Assembly: GCF_003076635.1 (NCBI RefSeq)
Contig: NZ_QDKG01000005.1
Location: 186,001 to 250,000, forward strand
Length of the DNA stretch: 64,000 nt
Direction of reading: 5' to 3'
From: Sphingobacterium corticibacter
Lineage (GTDB): Bacteria; Bacteroidota; Bacteroidia; Sphingobacteriales; Sphingobacteriaceae
A program made the position numbers and the translations under genes. Shown piece after piece: positions 1 to 10,314 of this stretch (its first letter is position 1; each line of letters opens with the position of its first letter). The notes beneath the pieces were generated by a model. That model was not told the origin of the DNA, searched no databases, and was given only the letters and a program-made list of their open reading frames with translations.

Positions 1-1281
1 GTGGTCGAAAATATTATCAAAGAATTTCAAAGCAAGGTGGCCGATAAGGAATTGGGCTGGTTATTTCACAACTGTTTTCCAAACACATTGGATACCACTA
101 TCTATGACGAATCTACTGCCACTCAAAAATTGACCTATGTCATTACGGGCGACATCGATGCGATGTGGTTGCGCGATAGTAGTGCACAAGTGTGGCCGTA
201 TTTGCCATTTATGAAAAAGGATAAAAACCTTCAAAACTTGATCGTTGGACTAATCAACAAACAAGCAAAATGTATCAATATTGATCCATATGCTAATGCA
301 TTCTACAACGATCCAACCAAAGAAGGCGAATGGTTTTCAGATCATACCGAGATGAAAGCGGGTATTCATGAGCGCAAATGGGAAATCGATTCTTTGTGTT
401 ATCCAATCCGTCTAGCTCACGCTTATTGGGAAGAGACTAAAGATACTTCTCCATTTGATGCAGAATGGGTACAAGCGCAAGAGAACGTTTACAAAACTTT
501 CGTGGAGCAACAGCGTAAAGAAAGCTTAGGGCCATACAACTTCATGCGTACGACACCGCGTGGTACAGATACGTTGCAAGTAGATGGCTGGGGATATCCA
601 GTGAAGCCTGTTGGCTTAATCTGCTCTAGCTTCCGCCCTTCGGATGACTGTACGATGTTACCATTTTTGATTCCTTCGAACCTATTTGCCATCGTTAGTT
701 TGAGACAATCGGCTGAGATTTTGAGAAAGGTCAAAAACAACACCGATTTAGCGCAAAAAATGGAAGCTTTGGCGAACGAGGTCGAGCAAGCTGTCAACCA
801 ATATGGTATCATCGACCACCCGACCCACGGACGTGTTTATGCCTTTGAAGTGGATGGTTACGGTAGTTATATGATGATGGATGATGCGAATGTTCCTAGC
901 TTATTATCGTTACCTTACTTAGGTGCAGTAGATAAAAATGATGAAGTTTACCAGCGCACGCGCAAATTCATCCTTTCAGAAGAAAATCCGTTCTTCTTCA
1001 AAGGAACAGCTGCTGAAGGTGTTGGTGGTCCGCATATTGGACGTGATATGATCTGGCCAATGGCAATCATTATGCGGGCAATGACTTCTTCAGACGATGA
1101 AGAGATCAGAACATGTATCCAAACCTTGAAGAAAACACATGGTGATACTGGTTTTATGCACGAATCATTCCACAAGGATGATCCGAAGAACTTTACCCGC
1201 CATTGGTTCGCTTGGACAAATACATTATTCGGTGAATTGCTCTGGAAAACATACCAAGAGAAACCAAGCTTATTGGTGTAA
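1..1281 (+). CDS. GH125 exo-alpha-1,6-mannosidase (5' end cut by the window)
   Basis: Glycoside hydrolase family 125 (formerly DUF1237). Family members are metal-independent, inverting exo-alpha-1,6-mannosidases that trim mannans or host N-glycans, usually in the periplasm. Seen here: the family blocks GWLFHNCFPNTLDTT, TGDIDAMWLRDSSAQVWPY, IDPYANAF, HERKWEIDSLCYP and SFRPSDDCT in the usual order, up to a normal C-terminus. The frame is open from base 1. The GTG at base 1 is probably an internal valine, because relatives carry a signal peptide and about 40 more N-terminal residues. A hairpin terminator follows the stop within 50 bases. Family call is firm; the exact glycan is not visible. Confidence 0.88.
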   Translation: MVENIIKEFQSKVADKELGWLFHNCFPNTLDTTIYDESTATQKLTYVITGDIDAMWLRDSSAQVWPYLPFMKKDKNLQNLIVGLINKQAKCINIDPYANAFYNDPTKEGEWFSDHTEMKAGIHERKWEIDSLCYPIRLAHAYWEETKDTSPFDAEWVQAQENVYKTFVEQQRKESLGPYNFMRTTPRGTDTLQVDGWGYPVKPVGLICSSFRPSDDCTMLPFLIPSNLFAIVSLRQSAEILRKVKNNTDLAQKMEALANEVEQAVNQYGIIDHPTHGRVYAFEVDGYGSYMMMDDANVPSLLSLPYLGAVDKNDEVYQRTRKFILSEENPFFFKGTAAEGVGGPHIGRDMIWPMAIIMRAMTSSDDEEIRTCIQTLKKTHGDTGFMHESFHKDDPKNFTRHWFAWTNTLFGELLWKTYQEKPSLLV

Positions 1282-1299
1282 TTGATCGATATATCACAA

Positions 1300-1327
1300 A
1301 AAAGCCATCCCAAAAGGATGGCTTTTT
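1300..1327 (+). terminator. Intrinsic terminator after the GH125 gene
   Basis: An 11-bp perfect stem (1300-1310 with 1316-1326) and a 5-nt loop, followed by a T run, starts 19 bases after the GH125 stop codon. Confidence 0.85.
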
Positions 1328-1404
1328 TTATTAGAAGATGGCGTCGATTGTTAACGATACATTCCAAGATATTTATGGAAATACTTCGAAAACTTTATAG
1401 CCAT

Positions 1405-1444
1405 AAAATAAAAAGTCCTGATAAGAATACACCTATCAGGACTT
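1405..1444 (-). terminator. Intrinsic terminator of rimP-nusA-infB
   Basis: Stem AAGTCCTGATA (1413-1423) pairs with 1434-1444 around a 10-nt loop. On the minus strand it is followed by TTTTATTTTA. It lies about 60 bases past the infB stop and closes the operon. Confidence 0.8.
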
Positions 1445-1500
1445 GCCTTAATTATTCTTTGTTTAGCTTGAGGAGGACATTACCCCTCTAGCTTTAATGA

Positions 1501-4482
1501 TTACAACTTACGCTTAACTTCTACTTGTTCGTAAGCTTCTACAATATCTCCTTGCTGGATATCGTTGAAGCGATCAATGTTAAGACCACACTCGTAACCG
1601 AATGTTACTTCTTTCACATCGTCTTTAAAGCGTTTCAAGGAAGCTAATTTACCGGTATGTATTACTACACCATCACGGATCACGCGGATATCATTATTCC
1701 TGTTGATCTTACCTTCCAAGACCATACATCCGGCGATAGTTCCGACTTTAGAGATTTTAAAGGTTTCGCGGATCTCCACGTTAGCCACGATTTTCTCTTC
1801 AAATTTCGGTGCCAACATGCCTTCCATCGCAGACTTGATCTCATCGATCGCATCGTAGATGATGGAGTACAAACGGATATCGATCTGCTCTTGCTCTGCC
1901 AATCTACGAGATCCTTGTGTAGGACGTACTTGGAAACCGATGATGATCGCATCTGATGCAGAAGCTAATAATACATCTGACTCAGAAATTGCTCCAACCG
2001 ATTTGTGAATGATATTCACTTGGATCTCGTCGGTAGAGAGTTTCAATAATGAATCGGATAGTGCCTCAATAGATCCATCCACATCACCTTTCACGATCAA
2101 GTTAAGCTCCTTGAAGTTACCGATAGCCAAACGACGACCGATCTCATCCAAGGTAATGTGCTTAGTAGCACGCATTCCTTGCTCACGTTGCAATTGTAGA
2201 CGTTTGTTAGCTACCTGTCTTGCCTCTGGCTCACTTTCCATGGCGTAGAATTTATCTCCCGCTGTCGGTGCGCCACCCATACCCAAGATTTGTACTGGTG
2301 TAGCCGGACCGGCTTCTTTCACACGCTCACCACGCTCGTTGGTCAAAGCTTTCACTTTACCTGAGTGTGAACCTGCTAAGATCGCATCTCCGACACGCAA
2401 GGTACCACCTTGGATCAATACGGTAGTCACGATACCGCGACCTTTATCTAGAGCAGCTTCAATGACAGAACCTACAGCACGTTTCTTAGGATCGGCTTTC
2501 AGGTCTAACAATTCTGCTTCTAATAATACTTTCTCTAACAATAACTCGACGTTATCACCTGTTTTTGCAGAGATCTCTTGAGCTTGGTATTTACCACCCC
2601 ACTCCTCGACCAAAATATTCATCGCAGAAAGTTGTTCACGAATTCTATCTGGGTTCGATCCCGCTTTATCGACTTTCGTGAAGGCGAATACAATTGGCAC
2701 TCCAGCAGCTTGCGCGTGGTTGATGGCCTCTTTGGTTTGCGGCATTACGGCATCATCCGCCGCAATCACGATGATAACAATATCCGTTACTTTGGCACCA
2801 CGTGCACGCATCGCCGTAAAGGCTTCGTGACCCGGTGTATCTAGGAACGTGATCTGACGACCGTCTTCTAATTTCACAGCATATGCACCGATGTGCTGCG
2901 TAATACCTCCGGCTTCTCCGCCTGTCACGTTAGCCTTACGGATAAAATCTAATAAGGAAGTTTTACCGTGATCCACGTGTCCCATCACCGTTACGATAGG
3001 TGCTCTAGGAATTAGGTTTTCTTCGGTATCAGCTACTTCAAGATCAGCTACTTCTTCGTCTTCTGGTTTAATGAACTCGATTTCGTAACCAAATTCGTCT
3101 GCTACAATCGTGAGTGTTTCGGCATCCAAACGTTGGTTGATGGATACGAACATGCCTAAGCTCATACAAGTTGAGATAACCTGTGTTACCGACACATCCA
3201 TCAAGTTCGCCAATTCATTTGCGGTAACAAATTCCGTTACACGTAAAATTCTTGATTGTGCTTCTTGCTCCATTGCTGCCTCTTCTGCAGATAGGGCAAC
3301 ATCATCCCGTTTTTGACGACGTAGTTTAGCACGCTGTGCAAACTTACCTGATTTACCCGCTCCACTCAAGCGAGCCAATGTCGCTTTGATTTGATCTTGG
3401 ATATCTTTTTCAGTAGGTTCCTCTTTTGGAGTAGCTGGTCCTGTACCTCTTCCACGATTATCATGGCGACCTCTGTTGCCTGGGTGATTACGATCTCCCG
3501 GTCTTCCTGGCCCACCTGTTCTGTTACGATCATTCGGACCGCCTCCTGGACGATTTTGCTGATCGCCAGTAGCTCCAGATGTTGTTTGTCCCGGTTTATT
3601 TGGCGTACTAGTACGCTTGCGCTTCCGTCTGCTGTCGTTATTAGCGGCATCGGATGAAGAAGCAACAGGTTTATTCGATTTGAATACAGGAAGATCAATC
3701 TTGCCGATTACTTTCGGCCCTGATAAAGTGGTAGATCTGGCACGAATGACATCGTTGCTAGCTTCTGGGGCTTTCGCAGGAGCTGGAGTTTCCTCCTTTT
3801 TCTCTGCTGCAGGCGCTTTAGCTACTTCCGCAGGTTTTTCCTCTGTCTTTTTGTCCTCAGCTACTACAGCTGCTGGCTTTTCTACTGGTTTCTGTTCCAC
3901 TTTAGGTTCAGGGGCTGTTTCTTGTTTCGGAGTTTCTGCTTGAGGTTTTTCCGCTACTGGCTCTTCCTTCTTCACCTCTGCTACCACTGGTGGCGTCACC
4001 ACAGGCTCAGCCTTAGGTTCTTCTTTAGCCGGCTGTTCGGTTTTTGGCGCTGGTTTACCTCTCTTAAGGCTGTCCAAATCGATTTTACCGACCACTTTCA
4101 GTGGACTTTTTTCTTCCTGAATTTGTTCTTGCTGTTGTTCTGTTACGGGCTCTGTAGGCGCCTGCTTCGCAGCTGGTTCCTGACTAGCTTCCGCATTGCT
4201 TTCGCGGTTATCAGTAGCGTCGACAGTAGTTTCAGGTTGATTGGCAACAGGAGCTTCGTCACGACGAATCTTTCCGATTACAATTTGTTTTGCCTCGTCT
4301 TTTACTATTTTATCTCCCTGAAACTCTTTCAAAAGAACCGCATACATATCTGGTCCCAGCTTCGTATTTGGCTTCGACTCTACGTCAAACCCTTTCTTCA
4401 CCAAGAAGTCTACGGCTGTCCCGATTCCTATGTTTAGTTCTTTTGCTGCTTTCAGCAAATTAATGCTCTTACCTTCTGTCAT
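1501..4482 (-). CDS. infB: Translation initiation factor IF-2
   Basis: GTPase that places initiator fMet-tRNA on the 30S subunit and promotes 50S joining. The 993 aa begin with an IF2N domain (residues 1-55). A long low-complexity linker rich in Pro, Lys, Glu and Ala follows, then an Arg/Gly-rich stretch (to about residue 370). Next come a second IF2N-like segment and the G domain, with P-loop GHVDHGKT at about 500-507, DTPGHE, and TKVD as the guanine-binding motif. The C-terminal half holds domains II-IV. The length suits Bacteroidota, whose linkers are long. It is the last gene of rimP-nusA-infB. The 103-base gap to nusA holds a TATTTTTG box (4515-4522, minus), a possible internal promoter. 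Identity is certain. Confidence 0.98.
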   Translation of the reverse strand: MTEGKSINLLKAAKELNIGIGTAVDFLVKKGFDVESKPNTKLGPDMYAVLLKEFQGDKIVKDEAKQIVIGKIRRDEAPVANQPETTVDATDNRESNAEASQEPAAKQAPTEPVTEQQQEQIQEEKSPLKVVGKIDLDSLKRGKPAPKTEQPAKEEPKAEPVVTPPVVAEVKKEEPVAEKPQAETPKQETAPEPKVEQKPVEKPAAVVAEDKKTEEKPAEVAKAPAAEKKEETPAPAKAPEASNDVIRARSTTLSGPKVIGKIDLPVFKSNKPVASSSDAANNDSRRKRKRTSTPNKPGQTTSGATGDQQNRPGGGPNDRNRTGGPGRPGDRNHPGNRGRHDNRGRGTGPATPKEEPTEKDIQDQIKATLARLSGAGKSGKFAQRAKLRRQKRDDVALSAEEAAMEQEAQSRILRVTEFVTANELANLMDVSVTQVISTCMSLGMFVSINQRLDAETLTIVADEFGYEIEFIKPEDEEVADLEVADTEENLIPRAPIVTVMGHVDHGKTSLLDFIRKANVTGGEAGGITQHIGAYAVKLEDGRQITFLDTPGHEAFTAMRARGAKVTDIVIIVIAADDAVMPQTKEAINHAQAAGVPIVFAFTKVDKAGSNPDRIREQLSAMNILVEEWGGKYQAQEISAKTGDNVELLLEKVLLEAELLDLKADPKKRAVGSVIEAALDKGRGIVTTVLIQGGTLRVGDAILAGSHSGKVKALTNERGERVKEAGPATPVQILGMGGAPTAGDKFYAMESEPEARQVANKRLQLQREQGMRATKHITLDEIGRRLAIGNFKELNLIVKGDVDGSIEALSDSLLKLSTDEIQVNIIHKSVGAISESDVLLASASDAIIIGFQVRPTQGSRRLAEQEQIDIRLYSIIYDAIDEIKSAMEGMLAPKFEEKIVANVEIRETFKISKVGTIAGCMVLEGKINRNNDIRVIRDGVVIHTGKLASLKRFKDDVKEVTFGYECGLNIDRFNDIQQGDIVEAYEQVEVKRKL

Positions 4483-4585
4483 CTAACTTATACTCGCTAT
4501 AAAATATGATACTACAAAAATATGTTTTTTTTACACCTATTTAACATTTTAATGAAAAATAGTCTTGCCGTTTTTGCTGTGCATA

Positions 4586-5824
4586 TTATTCAAATTCTGC
4601 TTGCAGAATGCGCACAATCTCTTGGATAGTATCTTCCTCCAAGTCGGTACGGCGTACCAATTCTTCTTGAGACAGTGACAATACTGATTTGGCAGTATCT
4701 AGACCAACGCGTTTCAATTCGTCAATGATCCAGCTATCGATCTCATCTGAGAATTCTTCGATATCCACATCCTCATCAATTTCATCATTCTCTCTATATA
4801 CATCAATCTCGTAGCCAGTCAACTTACCGGCCAACTTAATGTTGTGACCACCACGACCAATCGCTAACGATACTTGATCTGGTTTCAAATACACGGCTGC
4901 TGTCGAATCCTCATCGCTCAATTTAATAGAGCTGATGCGTGCTGGACTCAATGCACGAGTGATGTATAGTGAACTATTGGTGGTGAAGTTAATCACGTCA
5001 ATATTCTCATTGCGCAACTCGCGAACGATACCATGAATACGTGAACCTTTCATACCCACACAAGCACCTACTGGATCAATACGATCATCGTAAGATTCTA
5101 CGGCTACTTTGGCGCGTTCTCCTGGCTCACGAACGATTTTCTTAATGGTAATCAATCCATCAAAAATCTCTGGAACTTCCAATTCAAATAAACGTTGCAA
5201 GAATTCTGGTGCAGTACGAGAGATAATAATCTTTGGATTATTATTCATCATATCTACTTTATGTACAACCGCACGCACGTTATCTCCTTTTTTGAAATAA
5301 TCAGCAGGGATTTGCTCGGTTTTTGGCATGATCAACTCATTGCCATCCTCATCCAGCACCAAGATTTCTTTTTTCCAGATTTGGTATACCTCGCCAATCA
5401 CTAGCTCGCCTTCTCGATCTTTGTATTTCTTGAATACTTCGTCTTTCTCCAGCTCCAATACTTTCGAAACCAACGTTTGGCGCGCAGCTAAAATAGCTCT
5501 ACGACCAAAGCTCTCTAGCGTGATTTGCTCGATATAATCGTCTCCAACTTCTAAATCAGGATCGTAAGTATGTGCTTCTTTCAACTCGATCTCCAGATCA
5601 TCATCTTCCGAGAAACCATCATCCATTACCGTACGGGTACGCCAGATCTCTAAATCTCCATTATCAGGATTGACAATAACATCGACATTTTCGTCGGTGC
5701 CAAAGCGTTTACGAATCATACTACGGAATACTTCTTCCAACACGGTAATCACCGTCGGACGATCTATATTCTTGAAATCTTTAAACTCCTGAAACGAGTC
5801 AATTAAATTAATATCGCTGCTCAT
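4586..5824 (-). CDS. nusA: Transcription termination/antitermination factor NusA
   Basis: RNA polymerase-binding factor that modulates pausing, intrinsic termination and antitermination. The 412 aa show the N-terminal polymerase-binding domain, an S1 domain (about residues 135-200, GELVIGEVYQIWKKEILV) and two KH domains (about 205-345). The KH part includes the signatures VGACVGMKGSRI and LAIGRGGHNIKLA. A short acidic tail ends in one helix-hairpin-helix-like segment, without the long repeats of E. coli NusA. The start lies 2 bases after the rimP stop, so the two are probably translationally coupled. Identity is certain. Confidence 0.97.
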   Translation of the reverse strand: MSSDINLIDSFQEFKDFKNIDRPTVITVLEEVFRSMIRKRFGTDENVDVIVNPDNGDLEIWRTRTVMDDGFSEDDDLEIELKEAHTYDPDLEVGDDYIEQITLESFGRRAILAARQTLVSKVLELEKDEVFKKYKDREGELVIGEVYQIWKKEILVLDEDGNELIMPKTEQIPADYFKKGDNVRAVVHKVDMMNNNPKIIISRTAPEFLQRLFELEVPEIFDGLITIKKIVREPGERAKVAVESYDDRIDPVGACVGMKGSRIHGIVRELRNENIDVINFTTNSSLYITRALSPARISSIKLSDEDSTAAVYLKPDQVSLAIGRGGHNIKLAGKLTGYEIDVYRENDEIDEDVDIEEFSDEIDSWIIDELKRVGLDTAKSVLSLSQEELVRRTDLEEDTIQEIVRILQAEFE

Positions 5825-5826
5825 TT

Positions 5827-6291
5827 TTATTTAAATGAAATTAACACCTTAGTCTCCTTTATATCTGTAAAAGGAATTTCACGCTCTTCTTCACGCGCTT
5901 TCTTTCCTTTTTCTTTTACTTTTTCTGTTAGCTGCACAACCGTGTCGGAGGCTGCTAATAATGTCCCTTCTCGTTTGGTACCGTCTTGCAAAGTAATTTT
6001 TACTTGGCGACCTACATTTTTGTGGTATTGGCGCAACAACTCCAAAGGATAATCAATACCTGGAGAAGACACTTCCAATCGATACGCTTGATCGAGCACG
6101 TTTTCTTCCTCCAAATGATACCCTACATGGCGGCTAATCTGCGCGCAATCTTCGATCGGCAAACCTTGATCTCCATCTACTAAGATAGACAAAACACCAT
6201 TGCTTTGCATTTTAATGCGAACAATAAATAAGTCTTCCCGATCGGCGATTTTTTCCTCTACCAGCTCTCGTACCCGTTGCTCTACCTGCAT
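5827..6291 (-). CDS. rimP: Ribosome maturation factor RimP
   Basis: 30S assembly factor, first gene of rimP-nusA-infB. The chosen start is the ATG at 6291 (MQVEQRVRELVEEK), giving 154 aa, the usual RimP size. An upstream in-frame TTG at 6327 would begin translation inside a GC-rich hairpin and add an unlike N-terminus, so it is rejected. Visible features are the SILVDGDQGLPIEDC segment and the SSPGIDYPL motif of the N-terminal domain, followed by an Sm-like C-terminal domain with a Lys/Glu-rich loop. The leader carries a terminator-like hairpin just after a good promoter, which may influence expression of the whole operon. Confidence 0.94.
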   Translation of the reverse strand: MQVEQRVRELVEEKIADREDLFIVRIKMQSNGVLSILVDGDQGLPIEDCAQISRHVGYHLEEENVLDQAYRLEVSSPGIDYPLELLRQYHKNVGRQVKITLQDGTKREGTLLAASDTVVQLTEKVKEKGKKAREEEREIPFTDIKETKVLISFK

Positions 6292-6310
6292 AAATGATTC
6301 CAGATTTGAA

Positions 6311-6340
6311 TTAAAAAAAGGGGGCAAATAGTGCCCCCTT
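6311..6340 (-). terminator. Terminator or leader attenuator upstream of rimP
   Basis: On the minus strand, AAGGGGGC (6340-6333) pairs with GCCCCCTT (6325-6318) and runs into seven T. It lies after the S9 peptidase stop (6399), and also inside the leader of the rimP promoter at 6354-6383. It could end S9 transcripts, act on the rimP leader, or both. Confidence 0.75.
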
Positions 6341-6353
6341 CCTCTCAGATGTA

Positions 6354-6383
6354 CAAAGATACAAATATTATTGAAATAACAAA
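6354..6383 (-). promoter_or_regulatory. Bacteroidota-type promoter for rimP-nusA-infB
   Basis: Minus-strand TTTG (6383-6380), an 18-nt spacer and TATCTTTG (6361-6354) match the TTTG/TAnnTTTG consensus. The predicted start is near 6348, a few bases before the GC-rich hairpin and about 55 bases before the rimP ATG. Confidence 0.65.
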
Positions 6384-6398
6384 CTACTGCTATAAAGA

Positions 6399-8666
6399 TT
6401 AGTTAAGGTGCTTACCAAAGAAGCCCATCATCGCTTTATAGAACTGTATCTGATTTTCTTCTTTACCAAAACCGTGTCCTTCATCGTACTTCACCATATA
6501 AGGAACGTCTACCCCTTTCTCGCGCAAAGCTTTTACGATCTGATCTGCCTCGGCAATCTTCACACGAGGATCATTTGCTCCTTGCACGACAAACAAAGGT
6601 GCTTGAATCTTTTCGATATGGAAAATAGGAGAAACCTCTGTCGCAATCGCAGCTTCCTGCTCATCATCTAAGTCGTACCAGATTTCGTACAACATCTCTT
6701 TATACGGCTTCCAATATTCTGGAATGGAGCTCATCAAGGTGAAGATATTGGATACACCGACGTAATCTACACCTGCTTTATACAATTCTGGCGTTTTGGT
6801 CAGACCACGCAATACCGCATAACCACCATGACTACCGCCATAGATCGCGATATTATCTTTGTCGACCCAACCTTGCTCAATCGCATATTGAATGCCATCT
6901 TCTACATCGTCCATGGCTTTACGCCCAACTTGCTTAAATCCGGCACGTAAAAACTCTTTACCATAACCGCCAGATACGCGGAAATTCACCTGCAATGTGG
7001 CATATCCACGACTCGCAAACAATTGCGTTTCTGGGTTGAAACCCCAGCTATCGCGCACGCCTTGTGGCCCACCATGCGGATTCACAATTAAAGGCACTTT
7101 TTTTCCTTCAACCGCCGCTTTTGGAAGTGTGATATAACCGTGAATGGTCAGTCCATCTCTCGAAGTGAATTGAATAGGGCGAACTTCTGCCATATCTGCT
7201 TCCTTCAATTGCGGCATTAAGTCGACCAATAACGTTGCTTTTCCGGAAGCGGTATCGTAGTGATAATATTTGCCGTACAACTTATCGCTCTGCACAATAA
7301 TCAGCAATTGATCCTCTTCATCCGTTTTTCCTACTACTCTAAATTCGTAACCCGGAAACTGTTTTCCCAGATTCGCATAGATCTTCGTAAACGTAGCACT
7401 GATTGGTTTGATCTCTACCTTTTCTCCTTCAAAACCTACGTAATCTACTTCCCAATTACGCTTTCTGGATAGAGAAATTAGATCGGCGTCGAATTGATCG
7501 TGTGCAAATATTTCTCGAATCTCTTCATTCTTCTTCAAATCGTACAGGACAATACGTGCCCGATCAGAAGTGAGATTGGTAATTGCATAGGCTTCATCTT
7601 TGTTTTCTGAGGCGTAATTGAACGATACAATACTGAACGAATCATCCCATCTGCCCGTATGTTTCTTCACGAAATCATCTGTGCCAGCAGCTTTATAATA
7701 ATACTCCGTTTGTGTGCCGTTGAGCATCTTCGCATAGCCGCGCAACACCCCTTCTTTATCAAAATCATAGCCGACGATCGCATTAGCAGGATCTTCATTG
7801 GTAAATAGCTTTTCTAGATCACCCGTATTGATATTGACTTTATAAGGTTCAAAAACTTGTTTGTTATCCTTATTCATCTGCACGATGATGAAGTCTTTCT
7901 GCTCTTTCAGCATATTGAGAATGCTGGCTTGTACGCCTTCAAATGGGGTTAGATCTATTCCGTTGCTCCCATCGATATTGATCGCAAATAAGTGATAGTT
8001 TTCGTTACCTCCTTCATCCATCACATAAATTAATCGATTATCATTTATCCAGCCCGTACCGCGAATAAGCTCATCTTTCTCTTCGATCGCACGCACCACA
8101 TTACCCGTAGCGACCTCTTTGATCATCACATGACGCTTATTATTTTCGTCTTTCTCGCGGTACAATAGGTATTTACCGTTTGGAGACAACTGGAATCCCG
8201 ACATAATGGGCTTCGCAAAGTAATCTTTTACTTGATACGCGAAATCGCCTTGATCTAAAGCGATTAAGGCATCGATCTCTTCAGGACTAGAAACTAGCGA
8301 CGGATCTCCGGGTTTGGTAATCGTCGTTTTTTCCAAAACTAAAGGCATTTCCATGCCTCCTTGCGAGAATGTTCCGGTGATTTCCCCACCTTCCAAAGTG
8401 CCCACATACTTCATCCCAGCTTGTTCTAAAGCTACTGATAAGGTATTGTTTTCGAATGTGGCTGGGGATAATGGCAATCCGCTTGCCCCTTGCATCGGAA
8501 TGTCTAACGTGGCAGCAATGCCATCTGGTGTTTCCGTAATATGGAAGATAAGCTCAAGGCTGGTGCCTTGAATATCTAACTTCCCTTTCCAATCACCGGC
8601 AACTTGCGCAAAAGTATGACTCATTCCCAAAAGTACTAATACTAGTGTAAATAGATTTCTTTTCAT
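6399..8666 (-). CDS. S9 family prolyl oligopeptidase-type peptidase, secreted
   Basis: Serine peptidase of the S9 (dipeptidyl-peptidase/acylaminoacyl-peptidase) type, probably periplasmic. The 755 aa start with a signal peptide (residues 1-20, ending HTFAQ). An extra domain of about 95 residues (VAGDWKGKLDIQGTSLEL onward) resembles one found before other Bacteroidota alpha/beta hydrolases. A beta-propeller-like region with WD40-like strands covers about 125-500, and the alpha/beta hydrolase domain follows. The nucleophile is Ser612 in GGSHGGYA; the Asp is in GANDPRVK and the His in DEGHGFG. The N-terminal domain is the unusual part. It is a single gene, divergent from the lipoprotein gene at 8781. 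The peptide substrate cannot be told. Confidence 0.9.
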   Translation of the reverse strand: MKRNLFTLVLVLLGMSHTFAQVAGDWKGKLDIQGTSLELIFHITETPDGIAATLDIPMQGASGLPLSPATFENNTLSVALEQAGMKYVGTLEGGEITGTFSQGGMEMPLVLEKTTITKPGDPSLVSSPEEIDALIALDQGDFAYQVKDYFAKPIMSGFQLSPNGKYLLYREKDENNKRHVMIKEVATGNVVRAIEEKDELIRGTGWINDNRLIYVMDEGGNENYHLFAINIDGSNGIDLTPFEGVQASILNMLKEQKDFIIVQMNKDNKQVFEPYKVNINTGDLEKLFTNEDPANAIVGYDFDKEGVLRGYAKMLNGTQTEYYYKAAGTDDFVKKHTGRWDDSFSIVSFNYASENKDEAYAITNLTSDRARIVLYDLKKNEEIREIFAHDQFDADLISLSRKRNWEVDYVGFEGEKVEIKPISATFTKIYANLGKQFPGYEFRVVGKTDEEDQLLIIVQSDKLYGKYYHYDTASGKATLLVDLMPQLKEADMAEVRPIQFTSRDGLTIHGYITLPKAAVEGKKVPLIVNPHGGPQGVRDSWGFNPETQLFASRGYATLQVNFRVSGGYGKEFLRAGFKQVGRKAMDDVEDGIQYAIEQGWVDKDNIAIYGGSHGGYAVLRGLTKTPELYKAGVDYVGVSNIFTLMSSIPEYWKPYKEMLYEIWYDLDDEQEAAIATEVSPIFHIEKIQAPLFVVQGANDPRVKIAEADQIVKALREKGVDVPYMVKYDEGHGFGKEENQIQFYKAMMGFFGKHLN

Positions 8667-8780
8667 AGATAAAAATGGCTTTTCCCAAAATTAGTAGCTT
8701 TAAAAAGCTTTTTGTTACACCTAATTACAATAAAACTTTTTCACATAGGCGCGGTTTTAATTAAATAGAAAAGTGCCATT

Positions 8781-9296
8781 ATGATGAAGCAATTAACAAC
8801 CTTATCTTCCTTACTGTTTAGCACAGCCATTATAATCTACAGTTGCCAAAGTATGGAACAGCGTCGCGAAAATCAGGATCAGGACAGTACCACGATGATG
8901 ACGGAAAAGCATTCCGAAACGGTGCTTACGGACATACCGTTCGCCATCGCGCAGAATTATTTTGTACAAAATGATGCGCAGCTACCTGAAGACCCTAAAA
9001 TCACCACACAGTCAGATTTTGACTCTATTTTTGGCAATGCCACATTGATGGGCGAAGATGGAAAATCGACTCCAATAGATTTTGAGCAACAATTTGTAAT
9101 TGCTGTCGTATTGGATCAATCTGAATTTGCAACGAAGATCGAGCCGATGGATCTAAGAAAATTAGATTCGGAAAAAATCCAATTTCGTTACACGGTCACC
9201 GTTGGCGAACGCCAACCCTATATATCGCAATCGGCATTGATCTTGGTAGTAGACAAGAAACATGAAGCTACCGTCGTGCTGAAAAGAGAAGATTAA
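8781..9296 (+). CDS. Predicted lipoprotein, PrcB-like C-terminal part
   Basis: 171 aa. A hydrophobic N-terminus ends in the lipobox-like IIYSC (Cys22), pointing to a lipoprotein. A Ser/Thr/Gln-rich linker follows, then about 110 residues with the pattern FDSIFG...PIDFEQQFVIAVVL...QPYISQSALILVV. That pattern recalls the PrcB C-terminal domain (partner of a protease complex) but lacks its usual Thr-Gly-Gly-Tyr segment. The function is unknown and the PrcB link is tentative. It is transcribed away from the S9 peptidase and shares no operon with the next gene, 117 bases downstream. Confidence 0.7.
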   Translation: MMKQLTTLSSLLFSTAIIIYSCQSMEQRRENQDQDSTTMMTEKHSETVLTDIPFAIAQNYFVQNDAQLPEDPKITTQSDFDSIFGNATLMGEDGKSTPIDFEQQFVIAVVLDQSEFATKIEPMDLRKLDSEKIQFRYTVTVGERQPYISQSALILVVDKKHEATVVLKRED

Positions 9297-9413
9297 GCTT
9301 AAATGTGAAGCCTGAATCTTGAAAGGAACTATCCGGCTTCGCAGGTAATAACCGATGGTTATCCGCCACATCATGTGGTATTAGTTATCATACCAAATCC
9401 TTAACTTTACCGC

Positions 9414-10286
9414 ATGAAAACAGCTATTTTACTCTTATTAGCACTCCTGATCTCTTCAAAAAATTTTGCACAAGAAATCCCTGCCGCATACGCCGTTTCT
9501 GAAGGTTTTAATTTCTGGAATCTTCAAGAAGGAGCCACTGCTTATGTGATTGCAGATGAGGCCTACATCAGAGAGTATCCAAGTACAAGTGCTAGATTGT
9601 TGGATTCTGTCGTATTAGGAACAGTCGTCAAAATTATCAGCATTGGCTACAACGACAATATAATAAGAGGTTTTTATGCGCCTTGGCATCAGATTTCGTA
9701 TCAGAAAAATAATGAAACCAAAACGGGTTTCATATGGCTAGGCCTATTAGCGCTAAGCAGACATGTCGATAGCGAAGGCACTCAGTATCTTTTCGGATTC
9801 GACCGATTTATAACAGCAGGTGATGATACTTCTGATTATTACCGATGTGATCTAAAACTTCTAGATAAAAAAGGGCAGTTAATTCAGAAGTATAATTTTC
9901 ATTACGACTACTTGGATCAAGGCTATTTTAGTAGCGAACTTTTGCCAAACATGGGCTTAAAAGGATTGAAAAACATCCTAAAAGTCGAATTCTCCGGTGA
10001 AGCTTGCGGTATACCTACCGAATACTATTATGTAGGTTGGAACGGAAATGATTTTATCGATTTGCCAAAACATTACACCGTTAGTGATGCAGGAATATTT
10101 TATCACGAAGAAACGATGCTATTTCCTTCTCAACACAAAAAGGGCAACAACCTTGTATTTAAAATGATTGAAGAAGGCGTAGCGGAAGACACTGATCTGG
10201 AAGATGCGGAGATGACCATCACCAAAAGACAAGAAACGTATGTCTGGGACGGAAAAGTCTTATCGCAAGTGGTGGAGATGAAATAA
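9414..10286 (+). CDS. Secreted protein with SH3-like domain
   Basis: 290 aa with a clear signal peptide (about residues 1-19, ending SKNFAQ). Residues 38-110 (AYVIADEAYIREYPSTSA...GTVVKII...WHQISYQ...GFIWLG) look like a bacterial SH3-type domain, often a cell-wall or peptide-binding module. The rest is a beta-rich region with no motif I recognise. Directly upstream is TAACTTTA, a variant of the TAnnTTTG box, so the mRNA leader may be very short. A large bidirectional terminator follows. No catalytic residues are evident. Confidence 0.7.
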   Translation: MKTAILLLLALLISSKNFAQEIPAAYAVSEGFNFWNLQEGATAYVIADEAYIREYPSTSARLLDSVVLGTVVKIISIGYNDNIIRGFYAPWHQISYQKNNETKTGFIWLGLLALSRHVDSEGTQYLFGFDRFITAGDDTSDYYRCDLKLLDKKGQLIQKYNFHYDYLDQGYFSSELLPNMGLKGLKNILKVEFSGEACGIPTEYYYVGWNGNDFIDLPKHYTVSDAGIFYHEETMLFPSQHKKGNNLVFKMIEEGVAEDTDLEDAEMTITKRQETYVWDGKVLSQVVEMK

Positions 10287-10314
10287 ATAGAAACTTCATT
10301 ACCTAATAAAATAT

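Noticed and set aside
1282..1491. 69-codon frame after the GH125 gene
   Set aside because: It covers two intrinsic terminators and shows no protein-like composition.
6291..6327. Longer rimP starting at TTG 6327
   Set aside because: The start would lie in the GC-rich hairpin and adds 12 residues unlike RimP; the ATG at 6291 gives the normal N-terminus.
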